NCBI GenBank assembly: GCA_964648215.1
Contig: CAZYMF010000175.1
Location: 1 to 10,231 of the forward strand
Source of the DNA: CAZYMF01 sp964648215
Lineage (GTDB): Bacteria > Desulfobacterota > Binatia > HRBIN30 > JACQVA1
Reading direction: 5' to 3'
Length of the DNA: 10,231 nucleotides
Shown: positions 1 through 7,110 of the stretch, in pieces
Layout of the letters: the number at the start of each line of letters is the position of its first letter
Position numbering within the stretch: the first letter of the stretch is position 1
Position numbers and translations under genes: made by a program
Notes under the pieces: generated by a model
Seen by the model: the letters and a program-made list of their open reading frames with translations, nothing else
What the model was told of the DNA's origin: nothing
Databases searched by the model: none

Positions 1-237
1 TACAACGCCCAGCAGGTGACCGCCGTCGGCAACGTGGCCGTCCTGACACGCGCCGCCACCAATCACTTCGACCCCGGCGGCGGCCTGTACGTGATCGACG
101 CCTCCGACCCCAGCCAGCAACAGTTGATCGATCACATCATCGTTCCCGGAACGACCCGTACGGTGACGACCGACGGTAGCCTGATCTACGCTGGCGACAG
201 CTCCAGCGTGCTCGACATCGTCGACGTGGCCCAATAG
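1..237 (+). CDS. C-terminal end of an LVIVD-repeat-like beta-propeller protein (5' partial)
   Basis: The reading frame is open from the first base and stops at TAG 235-237, so only the last 78 residues are visible. The real start lies upstream; the GTG at 16 is just an internal valine codon. The peptide has the alternating pattern of an LVIVD or YVTN-type propeller blade: LYVIDASDPSQ, then a strand, then GTTRTVTTDGSLIYAGDSS, then a closing VLDIVDVAQ. In LVIVD proteins each blade carries an L-x-V-I/V-D-x-S-x-P motif like the one here, and such proteins are usually secreted or surface-exposed. Ligand and role are unknown. It ends about 100 bases before the haem operon and is separated from it by a strong hairpin, so it is probably a separate transcription unit. 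The family call rests on about one and a half blades. Confidence 0.7.
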   Translation, partial: YNAQQVTAVGNVAVLTRAATNHFDPGGGLYVIDASDPSQQQLIDHIIVPGTTRTVTTDGSLIYAGDSSSVLDIVDVAQ

Positions 238-270
238 ACGGAAGACGGAAGTCCAGTCGATCTCCCTACC

Positions 271-304
271 GCGGCGACCCCAAAGGGTCGCCCGCGCTTC
301 ATTT
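271..304 (+). terminator. Hairpin terminator after the propeller gene
   Basis: There is a perfect 8-bp stem, GGCGACCC (273-280) and GGGTCGCC (285-292), closed by the four-base loop CAAA. It can be extended by GC pairs if C293 bulges out. The tail, TTCATTT (298-304), is only moderately T-rich. It lies 36 bases after the stop at 237 and before the haem operon promoter, where a transcription stop is expected. Stem quality is high; the weak U-tract is the main doubt. Confidence 0.6.
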
Positions 305-330
305 CCGTAGAAATGTTCATGTGCTAGGAT
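302..330 (+). promoter_or_regulatory. Putative extended -10 promoter of the haem operon
   Basis: TGCTAGGAT at 322-330 fits an extended -10 (TG-n-TAnnAT). The -35 region 17 bases upstream (TTTCCG, 302-307) is poor, as is common with extended -10 promoters. Transcription would start around 336-339, almost on the ATG at 339, giving a leaderless or near-leaderless message. The same bases contain AGGA (326-329), which could instead serve as a Shine-Dalgarno 9 bases before the ATG. The sequence cannot separate the two readings. Confidence 0.4.
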
Positions 331-338
331 TTCCGCCG

Positions 339-1004
339 ATGGAGTACTGCCCTGTCTTTCTGCGGGTAGCGGGTCGCCCGTGTTTGGTCGTCGGCGGCGG
401 AGAGGTGGCGGACCGAAAGGTCCAGATGCTCCTGCGCGCTCGCGCGCGCGTCACGGTGATCAGCCCCGCCCTCACGGAGGGACTCGCGGCCCTGGCGGAC
501 GCAGGCGACATCGCCCACCAACCGCGGCGCTACCACGGAGGGGACGTGCGCGGCTTCTGGATCGTTTTCGCCGCCACCAGTGACGAGTCGGTGCACGCCG
601 ACGTCGCCCGGGACGCCGAGGCGGCCGGAGTGCCGCTCAACGTCGTCGATCGCCCCCAACTCTGCTCGTTCATCGTTCCGGCCGTCGTCAGCCGCGGCCC
701 GCTGACCATTGCCGTGTCGACGGGCGGCGCCAGCCCGGGCATGGCGCGACGGCTGCGGGAAGAGCTCGAGCGACAATTCGGCGAGGAGTACGCCCAGGCC
801 ATCGAGATCCTGGGTGCCGTTCGCCAGCGACTGCGGGCCCAGTCGCGCCCGCCGTCGGAGCGCCGCCGGATCCTCGCAAACCTGGTACAATCGCAGCTCC
901 TCGAATTCTTGCGCGCGCAACGGCCCACCGAGGTGGACCGCCTGCTCGACACGACGGTGGGGGACGGCACCTCCGTTGCCAGCCTGGGTATCCGTCTGAG
1001 CTGA
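339..1004 (+). CDS. Precorrin-2 dehydrogenase / sirohydrochlorin ferrochelatase (Met8p/CysG-N type)
   Basis: This 221-residue protein oxidises precorrin-2 to sirohydrochlorin with NAD+, and in bifunctional members also inserts Fe2+ to give sirohaem. Residues 6-30 hold the Rossmann start (VFLRVAGRPCLVVGGGEVA) with the GGGEVA nucleotide loop. NVVDRP places an aspartate at residue 104, matching the catalytic Asp of the CysG N-terminal domain. STGGASPGMARRLREELE (127-144) is the conserved dimerisation and substrate segment. Length fits stand-alone Met8-like proteins, which lack the methyltransferase half; that half is encoded downstream in the cobA-hemD fusion. The ATG at 339 is preferred over the in-frame GTG at 321 because homology begins right after it and the GTG lies within the presumed promoter. 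It is the first gene of the operon and is followed after 4 bases by the HemX-like gene. Whether it also chelates iron cannot be read from sequence. Confidence 0.9.
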   Translation: MEYCPVFLRVAGRPCLVVGGGEVADRKVQMLLRARARVTVISPALTEGLAALADAGDIAHQPRRYHGGDVRGFWIVFAATSDESVHADVARDAEAAGVPLNVVDRPQLCSFIVPAVVSRGPLTIAVSTGGASPGMARRLREELERQFGEEYAQAIEILGAVRQRLRAQSRPPSERRRILANLVQSQLLEFLRAQRPTEVDRLLDTTVGDGTSVASLGIRLS

Positions 1005-1008
1005 GTCC

Positions 1009-1824
1009 ATGGAACTGAAGCTGCTTCTCGTCGCGTTGGTCCTCTATCTGGGGGCCACCGTCTGCTTCGTCACTCATCTGCTGACCGGCAAGGACAATCT
1101 ACGCCGCGCCGCGCTCGGCGTTCTCACCGCCGCCTTTGCTCTCGACGCGATCGCCATCGGCGTCAGATCGTTCCGCTACCACACACTGGCGATCACCTCG
1201 TTTCACGACCAGCTGTCGCTGTTCGCGTGGCTGACGGTGGGCGTCTACCTGTGGCTGCAACGTCGTTACCCCCTGACCGTGCTCGGTTCGCTGGTCAGCC
1301 CGGTGGCCTTCCTGTTCGTCCTGTCGGCGTACGTGTTCTACTCGGGGAACCACGAGTTCCCCCACGAGATGCACAACGTCTGGCTGCCCGCGCACATCGC
1401 CCCGGCCTTCCTGGGATACGCCCTCCTCACGGTGGCCTTCTGCGTCAGCCTGATCTACTTGCTGCAAGAAAAGGAGATCAAGAAGAAGAGCAAGAGCGGA
1501 TTGCGCCGCCGACTGCCGTCGCTGGAGACTCTCGACGAGCTCAACTTCCGCTTCGTCACCTGGGGCTTCACCTTGTTCACCATCGGCATCATCACCGGCT
1601 CGGTGCTGGCGAAGGAGCAGTGGGGCGCCTTCTGGTCGTGGGACCCGGTGCAGCTGTTGTCGCTGCTCACCTGGCTGCTCTACGCCGTCCTGCTCCACAC
1701 GCGTCTCACCGGCTGGCGCGGGCGGCGCGCCGCGACGCTGACCATCTTCGGCTTCGCGCTGCTGCTGGTGTCCTTTCTCAGCGTGAACCTCTTCTTCGTG
1801 GGTCGGCACAGCGCCCTGGGCTAA
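1009..1824 (+). CDS. hemX: CcsA/HemX-family membrane protein, cytochrome c assembly-like
   Basis: This 271-residue polytopic inner-membrane protein has about eight hydrophobic helices. It belongs to the CcsA/CcmC/HemX superfamily of haem-handling proteins. The diagnostic tryptophan-rich motif WGAFWSWDP lies at 205-213. The likely haem-ligand histidines are in LPAHIAPAFLGYA (His129) and LLHTRL (His230). The C-terminal VNLFFVGRHS resembles the CcsA ending. A basic loop (EKEIKKKSKSGLRRR, 154-168) sits between helices. Its position directly before hemA, with the stop overlapping the hemA ATG by one base (TAATG, 1822-1826), matches hemX genes in other phyla. In Bacillus, HemX lowers HemA level. 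No ResB/Ccs1 partner is present here, so I favour a HemX-type role in GluTR control or haem sensing over a classical cytochrome c synthetase, but this is inference. ATG 1009 has no strong Shine-Dalgarno, so translational coupling is likely. Confidence 0.85.
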   Translation: MELKLLLVALVLYLGATVCFVTHLLTGKDNLRRAALGVLTAAFALDAIAIGVRSFRYHTLAITSFHDQLSLFAWLTVGVYLWLQRRYPLTVLGSLVSPVAFLFVLSAYVFYSGNHEFPHEMHNVWLPAHIAPAFLGYALLTVAFCVSLIYLLQEKEIKKKSKSGLRRRLPSLETLDELNFRFVTWGFTLFTIGIITGSVLAKEQWGAFWSWDPVQLLSLLTWLLYAVLLHTRLTGWRGRRAATLTIFGFALLLVSFLSVNLFFVGRHSALG

Positions 1825-3113
1825 TGACGCCTGACATCGTCATCGTCGGCGTGAATCATCGCAGCGCTCCGGTCGAGGTACGCGAGCGCCTGGCGCTCGC
1901 CGACGGGCGCCTCGACGAAGCCCACCGCCGACTGCTGGGCTTCGATCCGGTGAAGGAGACGGTGCTGGTGTGCACCTGCAACCGCGTCGAGGTCATCGCC
2001 TACGCCGACGACGTGTCGGTGGCCAACGACTGCATCACCCAATTTCTCGCCGAAGAGCACGGCATGCCGCCGGAGCAGTTCGAGTCGCACCTGTACCGCC
2101 ACCGTGGCCGCGATGCCGTGCAGCACCTCTTCCGCGTCGCCTCAAGCCTCGACTCGATGGTCATCGGCGAGCCGCAGATCCTCGGTCAGCTGAAGGAGTT
2201 CTATTCCCGGGCTGCGGCGGTCGGCGCCGTACGCACCGTTCTCCACCGCTGCTTCCACAAGTCGTTCACCGTGGCCAAGCGCGTCCGCAGCGAGACGGGA
2301 ATCGCCGGCAAGGCCGTGTCGGTGAGCTCGGCGGCCGTCGAGCTGGCGCGGAACATCTTCGATCGCCTCGAGGACAAGACGGCCATGCTCATCGGCGCCG
2401 GCGAGATGAGCGAGCTAGCCGCCCGTCACCTGCTCTCGGGCGGCATCGGCAGCATGATCGTCACCAATCGCACCTTCGACCGTGCCGTCGAGCTGGCACG
2501 CGAGTTCCGCGGCACACCGGTGCCGTACGAGCACTTCCCCCGCTACCTGCCCCTGGCTGATGTCGTCATCGGCTCGACGGCCGCACCTCATCACGTGCTG
2601 ACACCTCCCGCGGTCCAGGAAGCGCTCCGCGAGCGCAAGCAGCGCGCCATGTTTCTGATCGACCTGAGCGTTCCCCGCGCCTTCGACCCGGCCATCAACG
2701 ACCTTCAGAACGTGTATCTCTACGACATCGATGATCTCGCCGACCTCAGCGAGGGAAACCTCGCCGAGCGCCAGCGCGAGGCGGGCAAGGCCGAGTTGAT
2801 CGTCGAGGCCGAGGTCGACAAGTTCTGGCGCTGGCTCAACGGCCTCGACGCCGTGCCGACCATCGTGGCTCTGCGCCAGCGCGTGGAGACCATCCGCCGC
2901 CGCGAGATCGAGAAGACGGTGGGATCGTTGAAGGACCTGACGCCGCGTCACCGCGACGCGCTGGAAGCACTCACCTCCGCCATCGTGAAGAAGATCCTCC
3001 ACTCCCCCATCATGCACCTGAAACGGCAGGACGCCGACTCGGAGTCGTTCTACGTCGACGCCGTCCGCCGCCTTTTCGATCTGGAACAGGTCGACGACAA
3101 GGAAGACCCGTGA
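1824..3113 (+). CDS. hemA: Glutamyl-tRNA reductase
   Basis: This 429-residue cytoplasmic enzyme reduces glutamyl-tRNA(Glu) to glutamate-1-semialdehyde with NADPH, the first committed step of C5 tetrapyrrole synthesis. The N-terminal catalytic domain begins VGVNHRSAPVEVRE (8-21) and carries the nucleophilic cysteine in TCNRVEV (Cys52). SSLDSMVIGEPQILGQLKE (107-125) is the conserved substrate-binding stretch. The NADPH domain has MLIGAGEMSELAARHL (188-203) and NRTFDRA. The helical dimerisation domain runs from about 315 to 415. Length is typical and all key motifs are present. The long frame open upstream from 1227 is only a shadow of hemX; ATG 1824 gives the normal N-terminus. No clear Shine-Dalgarno precedes it, and the TAATG overlap with hemX suggests coupled translation. 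It overlaps hemC by four bases (GTGA). Confidence 0.97.
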   Translation: MTPDIVIVGVNHRSAPVEVRERLALADGRLDEAHRRLLGFDPVKETVLVCTCNRVEVIAYADDVSVANDCITQFLAEEHGMPPEQFESHLYRHRGRDAVQHLFRVASSLDSMVIGEPQILGQLKEFYSRAAAVGAVRTVLHRCFHKSFTVAKRVRSETGIAGKAVSVSSAAVELARNIFDRLEDKTAMLIGAGEMSELAARHLLSGGIGSMIVTNRTFDRAVELAREFRGTPVPYEHFPRYLPLADVVIGSTAAPHHVLTPPAVQEALRERKQRAMFLIDLSVPRAFDPAINDLQNVYLYDIDDLADLSEGNLAERQREAGKAELIVEAEVDKFWRWLNGLDAVPTIVALRQRVETIRRREIEKTVGSLKDLTPRHRDALEALTSAIVKKILHSPIMHLKRQDADSESFYVDAVRRLFDLEQVDDKEDP

Positions 3114-4033
3114 CCTCTGAGATCCGCATCGGCACGCGCGGCAGCGCCCTGGCGCTGGCCCAGGCGCGCTGGACACAACGCGCGCTGCAATCGTACAACT
3201 CCACGACTCGAGTCGAGCTGGTGATCATCAAGACCTCGGGCGACCGCTTCGTCGACCGGCCGCTCAGCGACATCGGCGGCAAGGGCCTCTTCGTCAAGGA
3301 GATCGAGGAGGCCCTCGGCGAGGGCCGCATCGACTGCGCCGTACACTCGATGAAGGACGTGCCCGCGGAGCTGGCGCCCGGACTGACGATCGCCGCCGTG
3401 CCCGAGCGCGTCGATCCGCGGGACGTCGTTCTCAGCGGCAGCGGCGCCGCGTTGGCGGAGCTGCCGGCGGGCGCCAAGCTCGGCACCAGCAGCTTGCGCC
3501 GCATGGCCCTGGCGCGCGCCTTCCACTCCGGCCTCGAGATCGTGCCCCTGCGCGGCAACGTCGACACGCGCCTGCGCAAGCTCGACGCCGGCGAGCTCGA
3601 CGCCATCGTCCTCGCCGCCGCCGGTCTGCACCGATTGGGCATCCACCGCGAGCGCGTCGAGATGCTCGATCCTCAGCATTTCGTGCCCGCCATCGGGCAG
3701 GGAGCGTTGGCCATCGAGACCCGGCTGACGGATGTCCCCGACGCAGTACGCGCCCTCGATCATCTGCCGACACGCACGACCACCGAGGCTGAGCGCGCCT
3801 TCATGCTCGCCGTCGGCGGCAGCTGCCACACGCCGCTGGCCGCTCACGCCACCGTCGCCGGAGAGCAGATCCAGCTGCGCGCACTGATCGCCAGCCCCGA
3901 CGGTCGGCGCATCATCCGCGGCGAACGGCGCGGCGATCTGTCGCAAGCGGCAAGTCTCGGCACCTCGCTGGCCCAGGAGCTGCTCGGCATGGGTGGAGAG
4001 GAGATCCTGCGCGCCTTGCAGGCCGATTCATGA
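3110..4033 (+). CDS. hemC: Hydroxymethylbilane synthase (porphobilinogen deaminase)
   Basis: This 307-residue cytoplasmic enzyme joins four porphobilinogens into hydroxymethylbilane on a covalently bound dipyrromethane cofactor. The N-terminus is IRIGTRGSALALAQA (5-19). The catalytic aspartate is in VHSMKDVPAE (Asp83). SSLRRMALA and LRGNVDTRLRKL (147-158) bind the acidic side chains. The cofactor-anchoring cysteine is in GGSCHTPLAAHA (Cys239). Length matches the family. The start is the GTG at 3110, which overlaps the hemA stop (GTGA); AAGGA at 3099-3103 lies six bases upstream and supports it. The end overlaps the next gene by four bases (ATGA, 4030-4033). This is the strongest kind of operon evidence short of expression data. 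Confidence 0.97.
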   Translation: MTSEIRIGTRGSALALAQARWTQRALQSYNSTTRVELVIIKTSGDRFVDRPLSDIGGKGLFVKEIEEALGEGRIDCAVHSMKDVPAELAPGLTIAAVPERVDPRDVVLSGSGAALAELPAGAKLGTSSLRRMALARAFHSGLEIVPLRGNVDTRLRKLDAGELDAIVLAAAGLHRLGIHRERVEMLDPQHFVPAIGQGALAIETRLTDVPDAVRALDHLPTRTTTEAERAFMLAVGGSCHTPLAAHATVAGEQIQLRALIASPDGRRIIRGERRGDLSQAASLGTSLAQELLGMGGEEILRALQADS

Positions 4034-5574
4034 GGGAGAAGCGCGCGCCGGGCACGGTGTATCTCGTCGGCGCGGGTCCGGGCGACCCGGGACTGTTGAC
4101 GCTCAAGGGCCGGCGCTGTCTCGAGCAGGCCGACGTCGTCCTCTACGACTACCTCGCCAACCCCAACCTGCTCGACTACGCGCCGCCGCGCGCCGCGCGC
4201 GTGTTGGCGGGCAAGCACGGCGATGGGGTGCGCATCGAACAGGAAGAGATCAACCGCCTTCTCGTCGACCACGCGCGCGCCGGGCGAACGGTCGTGCGCC
4301 TGAAGGGCGGCGATCCGTTCGTGTTCGGACGCGGGGGCGAGGAGGCCGAAGCGCTCAGCGCCGCCGGCATCCCTTTCGAAGTCGTCCCGGGGATCACCGC
4401 CGCGGTCGCCGTGCCTGCCTACGCCGGCATCCCCATCACCCATCGCGAGCTGGCCTCGACCGTTACCGTGCTGACCGGCTACGAGTATCCCGACAAGCCG
4501 GAGATGGCCGTACACTGGGACGCCGTCGCGCGGCGCGGCGGCACGCTGGTCTTCCTGATGACCACGCGCCAGCTGGCGGGCAACATGGAGAAGCTGATCG
4601 CGGCCGGCGTCGACCCGCGGACACCGGTGGCGGTGATCCGCTGGGGCACGCGCGCCGAACAGGAGACGCTGGTCGGCACGGTCGCCAGCATCGGGCACCA
4701 GGCCGGGGAGCAGCACCTGCAGCCTCCCGCCCTGGCAGTGGTCGGCGACGTCGTTCGCCTGCACGAACGGCTCAACTGGTACGAGCACAAGCCCCTGTTC
4801 GGCCGCCGCGTGGTGGTGACCCGCCCGCGGGCGCAAGCGGCCGACTTCATCGAGCGCTTGACCTCGGCGGGAGCCGACGTCGTCCCCTGCCCCACCATCG
4901 AGATCGTGCCGCCCGCGTCGTGGCGGCCCCTGGATGAGGCCATCGCCCGGCTCGCCGATTTCGACTGGCTGGTGTTCACCAGCGTCAACGGCGTCGACAT
5001 GTTCTTCCAGCGGCTGCGCCTGCTCCAACGGGACGTGCGGGGGCTGCACCGGGCTCGGTTGGCGGCCGTGGGGCCGCAGACCGCTCAGGCCTTGAGCGAG
5101 CACGGGCTGCTCGTCGACGTGACGCCGGAGGAGTTCCGTGCCGAGGGCGTCGCGGAAGCGATGCGCGCCCTGGGCATCGCCGGGCAACGGGTCCTGTTGC
5201 CTCGCGCCGCGGCGGCGCGCGAGATCTTGCCGGTGATGCTGCGCCAGGCCGGGGCCGAGGTCGAAGAGGTGGCCAGCTATCGCACGGTGCGCGCCGGCAC
5301 CGACGTCGGCGAGCTGCGCCGCCTGCTCCGGGAGGGCGCCGTCGACCTGGTGACCTTCACCAGCTCCAGCACCGTGCGCAACTTCCTCGAGCTTCTCGGC
5401 GGCGACGCCACCGACCTGCTCGGTGACACGCCGATCGGCTGCATCGGCCCGATCACCGCCGAGACCGCCACCACCGCCGGGCTGCGCGTCTCCATCCAGC
5501 CACCCGCCTACACCATTGCCGCCTTCACCGAGACCATCGTCCAACAGCTCGCCGCGGCGCCGCGAAGACGCTAA
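4030..5574 (+). CDS. cobA-hemD: Fused uroporphyrinogen-III C-methyltransferase / uroporphyrinogen-III synthase
   Basis: This is a two-domain protein of 514 residues. Residues 9-250 form a SAM-dependent SUMT domain that makes precorrin-2 from uroporphyrinogen III. Its SAM-site motifs are YLVGAGPGDPGLLTLKG (11-27), VVRLKGGDPFVFGRGGEE (88-105) and VVPGITAAVAVPAYAGIPI (118-136). Residues 258-505 form a HemD domain that cyclises hydroxymethylbilane to uroporphyrinogen III. It is recognised by RRVVVTRPRAQA, LVFTSVNGVDMFF, LPRAAAAREILP, VTFTSSSTVRNFL and CIGPITAETATTAGL. HemD sequences diverge strongly, so this half rests on pattern and order more than on fixed catalytic residues. The fusion is well known in several bacterial phyla and puts the branch-point product and its methylation in one chain. 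It overlaps hemC by four bases, and no Shine-Dalgarno is evident. hemB follows after 32 bases. Confidence 0.94.
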   Translation: MREKRAPGTVYLVGAGPGDPGLLTLKGRRCLEQADVVLYDYLANPNLLDYAPPRAARVLAGKHGDGVRIEQEEINRLLVDHARAGRTVVRLKGGDPFVFGRGGEEAEALSAAGIPFEVVPGITAAVAVPAYAGIPITHRELASTVTVLTGYEYPDKPEMAVHWDAVARRGGTLVFLMTTRQLAGNMEKLIAAGVDPRTPVAVIRWGTRAEQETLVGTVASIGHQAGEQHLQPPALAVVGDVVRLHERLNWYEHKPLFGRRVVVTRPRAQAADFIERLTSAGADVVPCPTIEIVPPASWRPLDEAIARLADFDWLVFTSVNGVDMFFQRLRLLQRDVRGLHRARLAAVGPQTAQALSEHGLLVDVTPEEFRAEGVAEAMRALGIAGQRVLLPRAAAAREILPVMLRQAGAEVEEVASYRTVRAGTDVGELRRLLREGAVDLVTFTSSSTVRNFLELLGGDATDLLGDTPIGCIGPITAETATTAGLRVSIQPPAYTIAAFTETIVQQLAAAPRRR

Positions 5575-5606
5575 CGACAGGCGAGCCCCGACAGCGGAGA
5601 GAGCCC

Positions 5607-6584
5607 ATGGAGTTCCCCATCTATCGACCACGACGACTGCGCAAGAACGAGGCCCTGCGCCGCATGGTGCGCGAGACACGCCTCAGCGTCGACAACCTGA
5701 TCATGCCCCTGTTCGTCGTTCCCGGCCGGGGAGTCGGCGAACCGGTCGAGAGCATGCCCGGCGTGGCGCAGCTCTCCGTCGATCGCGCCGTCGAGGAGTG
5801 CCGGGCGATCCACGACCTCGGCATCCCCGCGGTCATTTTCTTCGGCATCCCCGAGAGCAAGGACAGCGTCGGCTCGCACGCGTACAGCGATCACGGGGTG
5901 GTGCAGCAGGCGCTGCGTGCCGTCAAGAAGGCGGTGCCGGAGCTGCTGCTCATCACCGACGTCTGCTTGTGCGAGTACACCGATCACGGACACTGTGGCG
6001 TCATCGTCGACGGTGATGTCGACAACGACTCGACTCTCGACCTGCTGGTCAAGGAGGCCCTCTCCCACGTCCGCGCGGGCGCCGACATGGTCGCCCCGTC
6101 CGACATGATGGACGGCCGGGTCGGCGCGATTCGCGAGGCGCTCGACGAGGAAGGCTTCGACCAGATCGCCATCATGGCGTACGCGGCCAAGTTCTCCTCC
6201 GCCTACTACGGGCCGTTCCGCGAAGCGGCCGAGTCGGCACCCCAGTTCGGCGATCGCCGCTCCTACCAGATGGACCCGCCCAACGGCGACGAGGCCTTGC
6301 GCGAGGTGGAGCTGGACATCGGCGAGGGCGCCGACATCGTCATGGTCAAGCCGGCGCTGCCGTACCTCGACGTCATCTGGCGCGTGAAGCAGGAGTTCGG
6401 CTACCCCACCGCCGCCTACAACGTCAGCGGCGAGTACAGCATGATCAAGGCAGCGGCGCGCAACGGCTGGATCGACGAGGAACGCGTGATGATGGAGACC
6501 CTCGTCGCCATTCGTCGCGCCGGGGCGGACATGATCTTGACCTACTTCGCCAAAGACGCGGCCAAGGTGCTGGCGCGCCGCTGA
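5607..6584 (+). CDS. hemB: Porphobilinogen synthase (delta-aminolevulinic acid dehydratase)
   Basis: This 325-residue cytoplasmic enzyme condenses two 5-aminolevulinates to porphobilinogen. The zinc-site cysteines of the E. coli/yeast class are present in LITDVCLCEYTDHGHCG (Cys120, Cys122, Cys130). This marks it as a zinc enzyme and not the Mg-only type with Asp replacements. The two Schiff-base lysines are in MAYAAKFSSAYYGPFREA (Lys195) and MVKPALPYLDV (Lys248). DPPNGDEALREVELDI (223-238) includes the glutamate of the allosteric Mg2+ site. YNVSGEYSMIKAA is also conserved. Length is standard. ATG 5607 has a good Shine-Dalgarno, GGAG at 5596-5599, seven bases upstream. It is the only gene of the operon with a real gap (32 bases) and its own clear ribosome site, so it may be translated independently of the overlapping genes. 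Confidence 0.97.
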   Translation: MEFPIYRPRRLRKNEALRRMVRETRLSVDNLIMPLFVVPGRGVGEPVESMPGVAQLSVDRAVEECRAIHDLGIPAVIFFGIPESKDSVGSHAYSDHGVVQQALRAVKKAVPELLLITDVCLCEYTDHGHCGVIVDGDVDNDSTLDLLVKEALSHVRAGADMVAPSDMMDGRVGAIREALDEEGFDQIAIMAYAAKFSSAYYGPFREAAESAPQFGDRRSYQMDPPNGDEALREVELDIGEGADIVMVKPALPYLDVIWRVKQEFGYPTAAYNVSGEYSMIKAAARNGWIDEERVMMETLVAIRRAGADMILTYFAKDAAKVLARR

Positions 6585-6630
6585 GCCAGGCGATCGCCCA
6601 CCTCGGCCGTCGACGACCGCTTCGCGAGCC

Positions 6631-6650
6631 GGCACGGCGCGGCCGTGTTT
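6631..6650 (+). terminator. Putative terminator of the haem operon
   Basis: CACGGC (6633-6638) and GCCGTG (6642-6647) form a perfect 6-bp stem with the loop GCG. Two G-U pairs can extend it in RNA. TTT (6648-6650) follows at once. It begins about 50 bases after the hemB stop. The U-tract is short, so termination may be partial. The TTTGTAC after the stem doubles as a possible -35 of the next gene. Confidence 0.45.
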
Positions 6651-6678
6651 GTACGCCGGGACGGCTTCGTACTATACG
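6649..6678 (+). promoter_or_regulatory. Putative promoter of the small membrane protein gene
   Basis: A -35-like TTGTAC (6649-6654) and overlapping -10-like hexamers, TACTAT (6670-6675) or TATACG (6673-6678), lie just before the ATG at 6685. With TATACG the spacing is 18 bases and transcription would start at or next to the ATG. No Shine-Dalgarno is visible before that ATG, which fits a leaderless message. Each hexamer matches consensus only partly. Confidence 0.3.
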
Positions 6679-6684
6679 TGGGAC

Positions 6685-7110
6685 ATGCGAGGGACCGAGC
6701 CCGCGGGGCTGCGCGTGGTCGCCAGCCTGCTCTGGATCACCGCCGCGCTCAATGTGCTCTACTGGCTTCTCTTCTTCTTCACCGGAGCCGTGCAGTCGAG
6801 TCACGAGCCCTGCTACCTGGTTTTCGAGAGCGCTTTCCCGGCCGCCGATGCCTGGCTGGCGATCAGCTCGGTGATCTGCGCCACCGGCCTGTCGCGGCGG
6901 CGGCCGCGAGCCGTGCTCTACGGCATCGCCGCCGGTAGCGCCTTCATCTACCTAGGGCTGATGGATACGCTCTACAACCTGGAGCACGGCATGTACGCCG
7001 CCATCGGCGCGGAGATGGCCGGCGAGATCGGCATCAACGTCACCTGCTTCCTCTTCGGCCCGTTTCTGATGAGCTACGTCTGGCGCCACCGCCGCTGGCT
7101 CGGGGCGTAG
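6685..7110 (+). CDS. Small four-helix integral membrane protein, unknown function
   Basis: I do not recognise this 141-residue protein. It has four clear hydrophobic segments: about 10-33 (VVASLLWITAALNVLYWLLF), 53-70, 76-97 and 112-133. A basic loop, RRRPR, lies at 71-75 and a basic end at 134-138 (RHRRW), which places that loop and the C-terminus in the cytoplasm by the positive-inside rule. Acidic residues cluster near helix 3 (LGLMDTLYNLEHG, Asp94 and Glu100). One cysteine lies in the loop after helix 1 (HEPCYLV). No catalytic motif is visible. ATG 6685 is preferred because the hydrophobic domain begins soon after it; the in-frame TTG 6649 falls within the terminator and promoter region. 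Codon use and GC match the neighbours, so there is no sign of recent transfer. It stands between two unrelated genes, so context gives no role. Confidence 0.7.
   Translation: MRGTEPAGLRVVASLLWITAALNVLYWLLFFFTGAVQSSHEPCYLVFESAFPAADAWLAISSVICATGLSRRRPRAVLYGIAAGSAFIYLGLMDTLYNLEHGMYAAIGAEMAGEIGINVTCFLFGPFLMSYVWRHRRWLGA

Noticed and set aside
1227..1823. The upstream open part of the hemA frame, which would give a 628-residue protein
   Set aside because: The first 199 codons overlap hemX in another frame and read as low-complexity Arg/Ala/Gly-rich peptide. GluTR homology begins at ATG 1824.
3844..5679. A 611-codon open frame on the minus strand opposite hemC and cobA-hemD
   Set aside because: It is the antisense shadow expected in high-GC genes. 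Its peptide is rich in Gly, Arg, Asp and His with no domain motif, while the plus strand encodes two clear enzymes.
6589..6598. Perfect palindrome GGCGATCGCC after hemB
   Set aside because: A single copy with no loop and no partner. It contains the GCGATCGC octamer, but one occurrence proves nothing.
5571..6635. A 354-codon minus-strand frame opposite hemB
   Set aside because: It is a codon-bias shadow of hemB, with no recognisable motif and no ribosome site.
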